64,000 bases of DNA from Oegoconia quadripuncta (GCA_949316235.1 OX438755.1:20173151-20237150); one strand, 5' to 3'; positions 10,001 through 20,550 are shown, counted from the first letter of the stretch. Made by a program: numbers and translations. Notes: generated by a model not told the origin, from the sequence alone.

Positions 10001-11408
10001 GGAAAGTACAGCCCATTGAAAACATTGTTGGTCATTATTTTTAACATTTACGATGGCTTTTTTGTGTTTTATATCAAGAGGCAAGTCTATATAGGAGGAA
10101 CCGCGTAAAGGGTTAAATTTATTAACATTCATATCAAGATATATGATTTTCTCCAAACTCCAACCGCTGTCTTTCTTTTCAAAATTACTAACTTTTTCAG
10201 AAATTTCTTTAAAAATTAATGAAATTATGCTATCAGGATCATCCCCCACGCAATAGCTATAATTAAAAGTTTGAAAGTCAAAAGAATTGTGTAAATCTTT
10301 TGTTTGTTGCACAAAATCGGCATGTAAAATAAAATTTACCTTGATGAGGGTTAAATCACTAATGCATTTGCTCATCAGTTGTAATAAAGTGGATTTTATT
10401 CCTAATAGAAATGATTCAGGCGTTTCGACTTCTAAATGTAATATATTGGAGTCTGAAGTTATTCGGTAAGTTTTTACCCTTTGTCCAAATGCACTCTCAA
10501 TAACCTGAACATTTGCTAAGTTATCGTGAACAGTAATTAAATTATTTTTATGTAAATTACTCTTTAAATGGCTAGAAAAATATCGCTTGCTGACTGACAC
10601 TTTACATATGGTACATTCTACTATTAGTTTATCTAAGTAACTCACAGTTGGGGGCACTATTCTTGATGTTGATGGTTCTTGATAATCTTGACATTCTAGT
10701 GTTCGACGAGTCTTCGAAGCAGTTCCTTCACATGATTCCGATTTTCTTTTCCCGCCAACTTGAGAACTCGATCTGTAAAGAGGTGCATAGGTTAATAAGT
10801 ATAGGTTAAAGTAAACATTCAAAATTAATATTACAATCGAGAACTCGATTATAATACTCACATTGCACAGCTTGCAATATGCTTGCATTAGCATAACACC
10901 ATCAATTTCATCGGTCTCTCCAGTAGTCACATAATTTTTTTTTGAATGACCACGACAAGGTGTATAATAGGGCATAATCTCTAAGTCCTCCAACATGGCA
11001 TTAGGCAGTTTGTGACTAATATACCACATTCTAATACAACGATGAAATTTACTTATTATAAGTAATTTATTTAATGATAGTATTTCATCAGTCGACAAAG
11101 ACAACATTGTTCTAAATTCAAAACTACGAATTAATTGTTAGTGATACCAATACCACAGAACAACTCGTTTATATACCGACCCATACTCGCCCCCTCTACA
11201 TTAGTTTGGTACATGTTCATACAAGTTACTCGTTCGGGTATAGAATCATAACAATAAAAACAAGGGAAAAAAAAACTTACGATTTTGTTGGTCCTTGGTT
11301 TGCGACATCATCGTAGAGTTCATAGAGTTGTCGGTCGATTTCGTCTTGTTCGGCTTCGAGACACAGTCGTACCAGTTGGTCATCGTATTGAGTTTCGAAG
11401 TGTGCCAT
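7052..11408 (-). CDS. Protein-primed family B DNA polymerase (Polinton), intact copy
   Basis: Proposed structure: exon 1 11408-11281, intron 11280-10773 (GTAAGT...TTTACAG), exon 2 10772-7052, about 1,282 residues. An unspliced frame of 1,351 codons starting at 11107 also exists. A C2H2-like finger (ECTICK...H...H) is near the N-terminus, then a domain with QQCFQWAVL that may correspond to the OTU-like region reported in some relatives. Proofreading motifs are YADFES (Asp about 483), NYDAHF (about 630) and YLKTDVLLLTD (about 780). Polymerase motifs are YLDANNLYGWAM (Asp about 876), KLMNNSVFGKTM (about 1018) and YTDTDS (about 1121), followed by a KGV segment and the TLAWGHY end. All catalytic residues are present, so the enzyme could be functional. 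It would copy the linear element from a protein primer. Confidence 0.92.
10862..11111 (-). other. Putative cassette or alternative first exon, right copy
   Basis: Mirror image of 4351-4600, here in front of the intact polymerase gene. Its retention would replace the polymerase product by a short protein; skipping gives the full enzyme. Confidence 0.45.
11168..11175 (-). promoter_or_regulatory. TATA box inside the polymerase intron, right copy
   Basis: Mirror of the TATATAAA at 4287-4294, about 60 bp upstream of the alternative ATG at 11107. Confidence 0.55.
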
Positions 11409-11618
11409 CCTTCTGCCTGCGTTAGACAAATGTATCTCTCGGTGGCATGTGGCTTATATGAGGTGTATCTTATAGACAGGTATAAAACGGTGGGGAACGA
11501 AAAATTTATTGCTGTTTTTCAGTAGAGTCTGCGTCGCGACAGTTAATGTGCTAAGAAGAAACCCATAAATTATAACGTTGCTCTATTGGGAGTCGCAAGA
11601 AACGGGCTATTCCAGGAA

Positions 11619-12195
11619 TTATTTCTTATCCGCTGTTATGTAGTACTTTGTGCAGTCGGTCTTCGTTGCCACCTGTTTTGTTATATTGTAAATTAAATCT
11701 CTTACATTTCGGTAATGCTTGTCGTCTTCTGAGGCGTAATATTTAACACGAACATCTGCATATTTCCAGTAATCAATTGGTTGAACATCTTTCAACTTTT
11801 TCATCTCATACACTTCTATTTTAATGAGATGACTCGCTGAGGATCCGTCATCATTATTCGATGAAATGTATGAAGTTCCTTCTCCGTTAGCTTGGGCAAT
11901 ATTGGAAGACTGTAGTCGGACCCTCTTTTTCTTGGGCTTCTCAAAGAAACAATCAATGTTTCTCTTAGCAATGTTTTGCTTGACCTTCAAGGCAGGAGGA
12001 TCTTGAGTTTCATCATCGTCGCTTAGATCGGCAGTAGGAAAGTAATAGTTCTTAAAGGTGTAATCACTGTCAGGAATCGACGTCTGAAACGAGCAGAAAA
12101 CGAAGGTTAGGTCAAGCAATTGCATCGAAACAGATCGTCCAGGTAAAGTAGACAACACATAAACAATGTAGTTACAGACAAAAACTTACCGACAT
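11619..12195 (-). CDS. Arm-encoded small nuclear-type protein, right copy (two exons)
   Basis: Mirror of 3267-3843: exon 1 12195-12190, intron 12189-12084, exon 2 12083-11619. The product is the same 156-residue protein with an acidic N-terminus and KPKKKRVR cluster. It is transcribed toward the centre, upstream of and on the same strand as the polymerase gene. TATA box at 12308-12301, AATAAA at 11510-11505. Confidence 0.7.
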
Positions 12196-13045
12196 GACAG
12201 AAAGCGTAGTTTAACACTTTTCACTATGAAATGTACGACTGTGTCTCGAGGCGAGGCGGGCGATCGAATTTGGACTGTGGTGCTGTACAAGCCGTCTCGC
12301 TTTAAATACCCTATCCAGGTAGAGTGGTGATACCACATACGTAGTAGCTATTAAGAATTAACCCTACATATTTATTATTGAATCGAATTAAAAAATTAAG
12401 AAAAAATACTGCGTATGCCGCAGATGGCGATCTAAAGAATAACTAACATAAATAAATTTGACAGTGGGTGATCGTTATCATTTCATCTAAAGGCGTACAC
12501 ATTCCAACGTGACGAGCAAAAAAGTCTCACCTGTTTCCAAATCTTACTAGGAAAAAATGGTATACTATAATGAAATAACTTAAATTACGAAGTTTCTATT
12601 CACCGTAAAAGGTGCATGTTTTTTGTCGACTACTGCCATAAATATAAATTGATCATAAATTAGAAAACTAAATAAAAGAATAATGGAAAGGCAGTTTCAT
12701 TGCTGACAATAAATTTAATTTTTTTCCATATTAAAAACATACACCTGCTGTAATCGCTATGCTTACCATGAACAAGTTCAGACTTGTATCAGTTGTAGGT
12801 ACACAAAAGCGCCAAAAGCCGAGGAGTTATCGTCCACTTGATTTATGTGTGAACCTATTATTAGGTTAGATAAGGACAATTTTTTACTAGCCATTATAAT
12901 TAGCAAACAAAGTTAACTGGCAAATCCGTCAATAACGACCCAATTAAAGCCGCCAATGAGACCGTGAAAGGGGGAACACACCGTGGTGACCTTTTTTTAG
13001 GGGGAGGGCCCGGGGCTGGTCCAGAACTCTCGAATACGTACTACT

Positions 13046-13051
13046 GTCTTA
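13046..13051. repeat. 6 bp target-site duplication, right (GTCTTA)
   Basis: Matches 2411-2416 exactly and abuts the last base of the right arm. Confidence 0.93.
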
Positions 13052-13156
13052 CTACCTCAACATTTTAAATTTATATCGCGGGATGCCAACATTTTGACGT
13101 TCACATCAAGTCTCACTAATCAACGTAATAGGGGTGGCAACCATGGAGAACGAAGA

Positions 13157-13463
13157 TTTTTTTTTATGCACAACGGATTGATACTTGACCTCAATCACAT
13201 CTGATGTTAAGTGAAGATGAGGTCGAAGGTGGAAACGTACTGACCCGCAAACCCCAAGACATTTGGGGGACTGGCTATCTTATCTCTGACAACCGGAACA
13301 CAACAATGCTATTAACATTGCTGCTTGGCGGCAGATTTAGATAAGATAGTGGTAGCTAGCCAGGCGGACATTTAAAATGCCCAACCACCAACCAAACCGA
13401 GTACTTAAACATGTACCCGAATCGTAAACACAATGTTGTTTACATTGAGCCACGGAGGCGGTT
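13157..13463 (-). mobile_element. tRNA-derived SINE, family C
   Basis: The minus-strand copy runs from a CCGCCTCCGTGGCTCAATGT head to an A-rich tail (T-run at about 13157). Family C has a tRNA-like head with box-B-like GGTTCGATCCC and a body containing GTCCGCCTGGCTAGCTACCA. This copy lacks the box-B stretch. Confidence 0.85.
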
Positions 13464-14044
13464 AAGAGATGGACTGGCGATGATGCAGTAAGGCTTACTT
13501 ACCATATAATTTACTGTTACTTTCCATCTGACATACAAGGACACACTCAAGTGATGGTTGGATGCACTCGAACGAATGAACATAGTGTGAATAGCTCAAC
13601 ATATGACGCCGGTCTTGGGTGTCAAACACCTCCCATTCTATTAGTGTCCATGTCCCGGAACTCGGGTGTTTTCATAAATCACCGGCATGGCACTCCCAAA
13701 CTATGATGTCGCAATGTGAATGACGTCTATTTCGGTGGGCTCTCTTGGAATTCCCTTTTTAGCTCTACGTGGCCGGGTAACACGTACTGTTTCGATTTCG
13801 TTTCATATTTTCTTTGGCCTTGGTTTGCCTTTTATACGTAGTTTTATTCAAAGCATTGTCGGTATACAACCTAACTATAAATATGCATATAGAAGACATG
13901 TTTCAATAAACATGTCGCTTTGACAACTATAATCCAATATTATTACTACATATTTTTCTGCCCGCGTGGAGTTTGTCGCAGTAACCTCGTAAGTTGTCCC
14001 TAGGGATCCTTGTACTATAATAAAAACCGGCCAAGTGCGTGTGT
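13464..14044. other. Unassigned 580 bp
   Basis: No recognised repeat. On the minus strand 13680-13505 is a short open frame ending at a GTAAGTAAG donor-like site; no family is recognised and no upstream acceptor was established. Confidence 0.3.
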
Positions 14045-14455
14045 CGGGTTCTTTGCACTTTTCAAACTTCAAGCGTTTATTTCAATGTAAGATACATAAT
14101 ATCATTTGTTGAATGTCAATTTAAATCTACTCGAAATAAAAAAAAGTTTATTGCATTTATCTGTTTTTACTACCGTTTCGGAAAGGGAAATCATCTGTGG
14201 GAAAAGAAGCGGCACAAGAAACCCACAGGATCATTGTGGTCCTTTTTTTTTTAAATAAAGCATATAACTAATACAATTTTATAATTTTGCGGAGCTGGTC
14301 GAAGTACACCAAGCGTGTTTGCCATTCAGGTAGTCACTAATTTTATAATAACCCTTTTTTGCTAACGTTATTTTGACATAATCTTTCAATTTTTTCTCAG
14401 TTAGATTAATGATATTCTCAGGTATAATGTTATAAAAGCGTATACACTATACAGT
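14045..14455 (-). mobile_element. LINE family B, 3' end (minus strand)
   Basis: Closely similar to 53545-54010. Minus-strand 3' UTR with the TCTGTGGGAAAAGAAGCGGC box, preceded by the decayed end of a reverse-transcriptase ORF. Confidence 0.7.
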
Positions 14456-14503
14456 GTCCCACTGTCCCTAGTTTTACTTGTAAAACCTACTTAGCTGTGA
14501 TAT

Positions 14504-14740
14504 TTTTTCTTTTCACCTCATCATATTGAATTTTTTCATGTATCCAAAACCAAAAAAAAAGAGATAGAAGGACAGATAAAAGAGAAGTTGAACGTCGTGT
14601 CGTATCAGGAGGTCAAGAGGAAGGCGGAGAGCAGAGAGATTATGGAAAAAAACTCCACCGACAAATTCTTCTCAAGCGCAGATCTACGCTCGCGCAAGAT
14701 TCTGAAACACGGCCAAGTCACCCTTTACGTCACCCACGTG
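14504..14740 (+). CDS. Exon-like open segment ending at a splice donor, unknown product
   Basis: An open frame of about 79 codons ends at CACGTG followed by GTGAGA. The last 50 codons are GC-richer with good third-base usage and read as a basic, charged, coiled segment (SYQEVKRKAESREIMEKN, then SSADLRSRKILKHGQVTLY). No convincing acceptor is seen; the upstream part is low-complexity A-rich. It may be a host exon, a processed fragment or an unrecognised transposon ORF. Confidence 0.3.
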
Positions 14741-15118
14741 GTGAGACCGGGTTGGTGCTATACACGACTATTATCTTTACATTGGGAAGACTTCGTACAC
14801 ATGTTTCGGATCACTGTCAGATGGATCTCGTCTTGTCAAATTTCACGTTACCTAAGTTTTGTTCCAATGTTCGAATAGCTGATACTTAGCGTACGATTAG
14901 CTGAGGAGTACTTACACCTTGTCTGAAGGACGAACTGCATATTATGGTGAATCGGCTCGATACCCCTCTCACCCCGCACAGTTACCCTTCGAAACTCATG
15001 AGTTGACTAACCTGTAATGAACAAAGAAGACTTGCTCGTTCTTTTTAAACTGTGATTATAACAGTGTTTAGAAATAGGTTTAGACGCAAGTATGAAATAG
15101 TTTTGATCAACTGCTCAC

Positions 15119-15311
15119 CTGGTGAACCCGGATGACCGCACTGATCTCCTCTGGCAAATGATGGCTCCCAACCCTTATGGCTATAGGTTGAGATTGCAAA
15201 TGCACACACAGATAGTCCCAGAAAGAACAGAAGGTCTCTGACAGCGAAAAGCACCAAAGCACAGTCACTTTTCGATACAGCGTGGACGGTGGTCGTAAGG
15301 TCTCTGCTCCA
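15119..15311 (-). CDS. Possible host exon: transmembrane segment plus start of a collagen repeat
   Basis: On the minus strand a pyrimidine-rich acceptor (CTCTGACAG) precedes a 193-nt open segment that ends at a GTGAGC donor in phase 1. The translation has a hydrophobic stretch (DLLFFLGLSVCAFA) followed by SYSHKGWEP-like residues and the triplets GHPGSPG. Ending in phase 1 after the first base of a glycine codon is typical of collagen exons. A short cytoplasmic region, one membrane helix and collagen triplets would fit a membrane-associated collagen. No neighbouring exon was found, so this is tentative. Confidence 0.4.
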
Positions 15312-15319
15312 CTGTCAGA

Positions 15320-15814
15320 GGTCAACAGTCGGCGGGGGTGGGTGCGGGGAAAGGGGCCGCACCGTGCACCAAAGAACACGAAATCGGCAAGTTGACCACA
15401 GATTGGTACTTCCATCTAAATATTCCAATCAAACAGACTATAAATAGTTTACGCGAGCTCTCTAGAATCTTCCGCGTGTCAGTCGGGTCATTTCACTATG
15501 CTGCGGTCATTTGTAAGGTGACACTGAAATGGACGTTCTTTATTTAAAAAATTACATAGACGACACTGACATGACCTTTCTCCACTGTCTCTATAGTCAG
15601 GTTTACTGAGTGACACTATGTTGCAGGCAGTAGCTTTATCGGGCATTTGAGCTTGTGGCTGCTTAGTATATCAGCGGGCAGCAAGTCGTTATAGCGGATA
15701 ATCGGCAAAACATAGTAAATAAAAAAAAAGCCAATTTCACTAAACTGCAAAGATATAATCGTGTAGATTCCTATATATTCCTGTTTTTAAATGTAAATAT
15801 TTATCTTTTTTCTT
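15320..15814. other. Unassigned 495 bp
   Basis: Moderately GC-rich at first, then AT-rich; no recognised repeat or gene. Confidence 0.3.
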
Positions 15815-15922
15815 ATATTTCGGACACTTCCACCAATCATCTAGTCCCAAACTAAGCAAAGCTTGTTCTATGGATACTAGATAACGGATAAACATACATA
15901 AATATTTATATAAATATCCATG
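15815..15922 (-). mobile_element. SINE family A, 3' part only
   Basis: Minus-strand 3' half of family A (starting at its ATTTCGGACACTT end). The tRNA-like head is missing. Confidence 0.75.
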
Positions 15923-15934
15923 TAATGTTTCATT

Positions 15935-16390
15935 ACATTTATAAGCTGCTTGTTCTGAAAGTTTATATTTTATAGTATCTTTTTTTGCATATCAACGGGA
16001 ACCTTATTGAAAAAACGTAGGTATACGTAGCCCTTTGAATGGATTACTGACTTTGCGGAGGCGGCTTATGCGACCTGCAAGTTTATCTTTATTTCTTGTA
16101 TTGAAATCATGATTATCACTAAACATGTAGAAAAGATTTCAGAATGTATTGTGACGAAAAGATTGTGTTTCTAAGTGACACTGCGGGTCTCAATTGGTTA
16201 AAGACACGAACGCCTCGTTTCTGCAAAATAAAATTTTGTATTCATATTCGTGGCATTCCCCCAAAGCAGTATACCGTAAGATCAGGCTGTGGAGATAACT
16301 AAAATGTACTGTTTCGCCCATTCCGAAAGCACCGACTTTTGTTACCAGCTGCAACGTATTAAATAGTCAGATATGTCATTCATTATGGTG
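15935..16390 (-). mobile_element. LINE family A fragment (minus strand)
   Basis: Shares the GACTTTGCGGAGGCGGCTTA and AAGTTTATCTTTATTTC blocks with the copy at 481-1007. It extends further into the reverse-transcriptase C-terminus seen at 43540-44270. Degraded. Confidence 0.65.
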
Positions 16391-16459
16391 AATGGAAATT
16401 ATTGAAAAATTATGTTTCATAGTTTCCCTCGTTCCGTTACCATCATAGTAAGCAAATTT

Positions 16460-16665
16460 TTTAAATATACGAACGTACACGATCAAATCGGGGACGTCTT
16501 AAAGAAAGGCCAAGTCAAGAGTACCCTAAACCGACGAGCATGTATGAACAACCTTATGAGAGTGAAGGAAACGAAGAGGTGTGTCGGGATCGTAGCAAGT
16601 GGAAGTCTGTGGTCTCTGCCTACCCCAACGGGAAACAGGCGTGACATTATGTATGTATTTTATTA
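16460..16665 (+). mobile_element. LINE family C, 3' end fragment
   Basis: Shares GGATCGTAGCAAGTGGAAGT and GTCTGTGGTCTCTGCCTACC with 32082-32415 and 58525-58612. Encodes the remains of a LINE ORF C-terminus ([18 protein letters not shown]). Confidence 0.7.
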
Positions 16666-16669
16666 CCGA

Positions 16670-17734
16670 CTTCAACAAAAGCATCCTTCTCAATACGACT
16701 GTATTTTTTTTGATGTTTGTTACGCGATGTCTTCGTCTATTGTTAACTGATTTTGTGGATTATTTTTTGTTTTAAAGATTATACCGCCAGGGTGGTGCCA
16801 TGTAAAGTTGGTGAAGAACTGATGATGCACGCTGGAGATATAAATTGAAACCTTAGTAGAGTCGGTTACTTTGCCAATTTGTGTCGGTTCAATTATCTAC
16901 ATTCTATTTATGCCGAGTTGTGTATTTCTCATTAGGTAGGTTCAGTTGACCTTACCTCAAAATGCGATCTCAAATACCTACCTAATAATAAAATAATAAA
17001 AATAAAATAAAAAGTTTTTATTTCTTTTTACCTAATAGAACTTTAGTGACATATACCGGATGAGATTATACTGTATAAATAGCTGAAGTACACAGGAATT
17101 GTCAATTTCCTTATTACTCTACTTAGCTGCTATGTAAGATACTTCTATGTGTGTACTGACTTTTTTGACCGATTGTACTGAATGCTCAGGGTCTCTGCCC
17201 TGCGTACACGCATCTAATATTACGTCACATGGGGAAAATGACAGCGGATGCGCTATCGCATTACCTAAGCGTGCCAAATGTTATAGCTAAATTGGATTGT
17301 AGTTCGTCATGCATTATTTGCCACTATAGTATTTTCCTCTTTTGCCTAGAGCAGCTATTGATTGGTGCTAAAGTATACCTACTGCTAAGGTTCCAACGGC
17401 CAAGTTGTACTTTTATTGTTATGCATATTTATCATCAGTAGGCAAGAAACTGGGTCGACGCAGGCGTATTAGCTAACAGCATGCAATCCTGCGGTCTGTA
17501 AGGTGTCGCGCCTACTACCTACATGAAGCACTGGGAAACCCTATTGTGGTGGTATTGGAAAACATCATAATTTGAGTGCCCGAAACAAAAGCTTCAAATA
17601 ACGTGACAATAAAAACTTATTTTTTTTTAATATATAAAGAAATTTAAAGAAAATTCATCGCCACTTTACGTGATGGGGTACCCCAAAAATTTCATTATTT
17701 TATTTTACTACTTTGTCGGCGTGACGTTATAAAT
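16670..17734. other. Unassigned 1.06 kb
   Basis: AT-rich with an (AATAA)n run at about 16980-17010. A single ATACCGGATGAGAT end at about 17054 resembles the inverted ends of the element at 48147-48943. No gene is supported. Confidence 0.3.
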
Positions 17735-17962
17735 ATAAATAAATATTTCGGACACTTACACCAATCATCTAGTCCCAAACTAAGCAAATCTTGTGCTATG
17801 GATACTAGATAACGGATAAACATACATAAATTATATAAACATCCATGACTCGGGAATAAATGTTCGTATTCGTCACACAAACATTTACCCCTCGCGGGAT
17901 TCGAACCCGCAACCGTTGGTTTCGCTGGCAGGGTCACTATCCACTAGACCAACCGGTCGTCG
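17735..17962 (-). mobile_element. tRNA-derived SINE, family A
   Basis: Near full-length minus-strand copy. Head ACCGGTTGGTCTAGTGGATA, box B GGGTTCGAATCCC, tail ending in ATATTTATTTATA. Confidence 0.88.
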
Positions 17963-18430
17963 AATAGTTGTTCTGTGATGGGGTTCTTCAGTTGGAATAT
18001 CAAAAAAAAGAGCCTAATTTTGGTCCAATATAAGGCGGCCAATCGTCCCGGATTCTGTGGGACGGTCCCGATATTGTAGTTTGTAGTTGTAATTCCGCAT
18101 TGGAATCAGTAGTAAAATAGGTCCCGCAAAACCTCTAATGCGAATGTCCCACTTTCCTAGCCTTGATTGTTGAAAAAACGCACTCTTGTTGATTGTACCT
18201 ATGATTTCAAAAATCCATAATTTTTTGAACACGTATATTTTATTTTATGATTTTAGGGCAACCATTCCAACCTCCATTGACCCCCACAAAAAAATATACA
18301 CAAATGGTCAAATGTCCTGCATTGACTTTCAATAGAGTTGGCCGCTTTAGTCACATTTGAACAGGGCCCTTAGCATGGACGCTTTGAAGCTAGGCCGCAC
18401 GGGCCTTAGGACGCTCGTAATTTTCAATCA
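17963..18430. other. Unassigned 470 bp
   Basis: Contains a low-copy-looking segment (18020-18230) with no recognised family and no reliable ORF. Confidence 0.3.
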
Positions 18431-18625
18431 ATTGCAGACTGAGCTGTGTGGTTTGGGCATGTAAAAAGGAGCTTCTCTTCCCGTGGGTGTCGTAAAGGGC
18501 GACAAGGCACTATCCACCAAAAAACATCTAGCGCTGCATGTTTTCAACGGCGATGGGATCGCCCCCTGTCATATGTGCATTTCTGTATATCTCGAAAGGG
18601 AAAGGTCGTGAAGTTATGTATATAT
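18431..18625 (+). mobile_element. LINE-derived fragment
   Basis: The phrases GTGTGGTTTGGGCATGT and CCCGTGGGTGTCGTAAAGG occur in 3' regions of insect LINEs; the latter is a widespread lepidopteran repeat phrase. Decayed. Confidence 0.4.
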
Positions 18626-18660
18626 GAACAATCACAGGAAACAGGTTAGTTTATAAAATT

Positions 18661-18790
18661 ATAGCAATGTTAGACGCTGTCGGCCTTTGGGTGGGTGACC
18701 GCTAATGACGTTTGCTTCGATGGGCGCGGTATTGCACGCATTCCGGCCAAGTGCAGACTTGGCTACAAGGCCTACTCACAAATGTTTACT
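18661..18790 (+). mobile_element. Fragment of a 5S rRNA-like SINE
   Basis: Contains GGGTGGGTGACCGCTAATGA and GCAATGTTAGACGCTG, related to the 5S-like segment at 52075-52370. Too short and decayed for firm assignment. Confidence 0.35.
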
Positions 18791-19314
18791 GCTTTCATAA
18801 ATAAACATTCTTATTATCTAAACTTAGATAAGTGATGGTAAAATAAACCATTAAGCTGACTACATGACCAAACCGGTTCCACAATGCCCCATCGGACATA
18901 AGGTCAATGTTTACAATCAAACCTTCGCATGCCATCAATGGTGGCATACTTTTCCCGCAAGCGTTGTTCGTATGCGCGCCGCGTGCTGACGGCATGCGGC
19001 AGACGTTACTCAAGACTCGGTGACTGGGCCCGAGTATGTAGGAATCTTTCGACATAGGATATTGCTTTGTGTATTGCAACCATAGTTGAAGCAGACCCCT
19101 GGTGTAGGTACGCAGTTATCCAGGGTGCAAAGAGGGCTTATTTGTCCAGTGGCGCCCTCATGGGTCTACACACCGCTCATACAGGTTACTACTAGTTCAC
19201 CTATTTATTGATTATCAGTTTTTTGAAGATCGAAATTCACGAGATTGTTCGTTCCATGCATTTTATAATACCCCTTCGCATACAATTTTGCGTTTAAAAA
19301 GGTTTATTTCGTAC
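18791..19314. other. Unassigned 520 bp
   Basis: Mixed composition; no recognised gene or repeat. Confidence 0.3.
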
Positions 19315-19535
19315 AATTGGATAAATTAAGCTTCGCCTGCGTGGAATAATTTTACCGCGGAAACTACTCACTTTATCGGGATAAAAAATATCCCATGTGT
19401 TAATCCAGGGTATGCTCTACCTATATACCAAATTTCATCCAAATCCGATCATCCGTTTCGCCGTGATTGAACAACAAATAAACAAAAATGCAAACTGTCG
19501 CATTTATAATATTAGTTAGATTAAAAAAGAAATCT
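19315..19535 (+). mobile_element. RTE-type LINE 3' end
   Basis: Contains CTACTCACTTTATCGGGATA, CTATATACCAAATTTCATCC and the terminal TTATAATATTAGTTAGAT, the usual 3' end of lepidopteran RTE LINEs. 5'-truncated. Confidence 0.8.
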
Positions 19536-19696
19536 TAATTTATCTAATGGCCCTCATTAAGCGACTGGAAGGAACAAACCCTCTTAAGCCTTTAACCATG
19601 TATACTGTTACTTTATTTCATTATTATTTTCATACAACCGGCGTTAAAAAATTAGTACAATTGAAGAATAAATGTATTCTCTTTGTATGTCACGGG

Positions 19697-19932
19697 AGTC
19701 GGGACGTATGCCCGACTGCCCAAGGAAGGAGGGTTACTGTTTTTCGAGTATATGTATGCGCGTGCGGTCCTCTGGCGCATCCTGTAGCCTGAACGGCTTG
19801 ACCGATTTCGAAATGCATGATTTCGTTAGATTCGTCTTGGTACCCGGAGTGCCATAGGATACATTTTATGATAAAAAATCCAAAATGGCGTCCGCAAAAT
19901 ACAAAATATGCTGTCGGGTTTTTTAGTTTCTA
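19697..19932 (+). repeat. Interspersed repeat family P
   Basis: Begins CGACTGCCCAAGGAAGGAGG, with CTTGACCGATTTCGAAATGC and AATATGCTGTCGGGTTTT inside. Also found at 38034-38281, 44283-44400 and 45598-45760. Non-coding; class unknown. Confidence 0.65.
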
Positions 19933-19953
19933 AATACTTAAATAGTTAATATT

Positions 19954-20231
19954 GACAACCTGTTTGATGTAGTGGTTAGCACTCTGACCACTGTACCAAA
20001 AGGTTGCGGGTTCGAATCCCGCTAGGGGCATATGTTTGTGTGATGCATACGGACATGTGTACCCGAGTTATGGATGTTTTCATTTATAATAAGTATTTAT
20101 TTACAAAAAAAAATGTATTTATGTAGTAATGTCAACCATCTGGTATCCACAACACAAGCTTATAGTTGCTTACTGTGGAACTAGATGGCGCTGTGTATAT
20201 GTCTAAGGGTATTTATTATTTATTTATTTAC
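19954..20231 (+). mobile_element. tRNA-derived SINE, family B
   Basis: Box A TGATGTAGTGG, box B GGGTTCGAATCCC, followed by the family body (TACCCGAGTTATGGATG, AACTAGATGGCGCTGTG) and a TATTTATT tail. Confidence 0.88.
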
Positions 20232-20550
20232 ACGAATGAAAAAATAACGTGATTTAAATGTTTTGACTTCTCCGTAGTCGGGTTAGTTGGTTTGGCGCAA
20301 TGTACGAGTACATAAGGCATTTTAAGCTATTTCGATGTAAGGAATTTGTGATAGAAAAGAACCCTCATTATCTATAGATATACGCTACTTACGTATGAGC
20401 AGCTGTGTACCTAATCTGTAATCTTACTATATTGCTAGTGTGGCAATCATCATGATGTTTATTGGGCATCGTATCATCGTAAAGCGGCGATTTCGTAATA
20501 GGAATCTTGGATGCATAGAATGGGTGTACAAATCGATATGAAATAAGTTC
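20232..20550. other. Unassigned 320 bp before the minisatellite
   Basis: No gene or known repeat seen. Confidence 0.3.

Larger units (their letters stand above)
2417..13045. mobile_element. Maverick/Polinton-class virus-like element, internally deleted
   Basis: This 10,629 bp unit begins AGTAGTAC and ends GTACTACT. It is flanked by GTCTTA duplications and bounded by 3,178 bp inverted repeats. Every left position x pairs with 15462-x (checked at both repeat edges and at several ORF starts), so the arms have no indel relative to each other. Protein-primed family B polymerase, an A32/FtsK-type packaging ATPase, AG...CT termini and 6 bp duplications identify a Polinton (the adintovirus-like lineage). 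Full elements are usually 15-20 kb and carry integrase, major and minor capsid proteins and an adenovirus-type protease; none is visible here. The left arm appears to be a copy of the right arm, as in snap-back defective genomes. Arm identity suggests a young insertion or gene conversion. Confidence 0.93.
9868..13045 (-). repeat. Terminal inverted repeat, right arm (3,178 bp)
   Basis: Reverse complement of the left arm, with coordinates related by 15462 minus position. Here the polymerase 5' region continues into the intact remainder of the gene, so this is probably the original arm and the left one the copy. Confidence 0.95.

Noticed and set aside
7052..11107. Taking 11107 as the polymerase start
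   Set aside because: That frame reads through a segment with consensus GTGAGT and TTTACAG splice sites and an intron-like composition. The upstream exon at 11408-11281 joins in frame and gives a better start, though this is unproven.
2417..13045. Large inverted repeat as a pure assembly artefact
   Set aside because: The exact 6 bp duplication outside the arms and canonical AG...CT ends are expected of a real Polinton, and an artefact would not create them. Long-read confirmation would still be useful.
13505..13680. Minus-strand exon ending at a GTAAGTAAG donor
   Set aside because: No acceptor, no recognisable product and an upstream stop; too weak to call.
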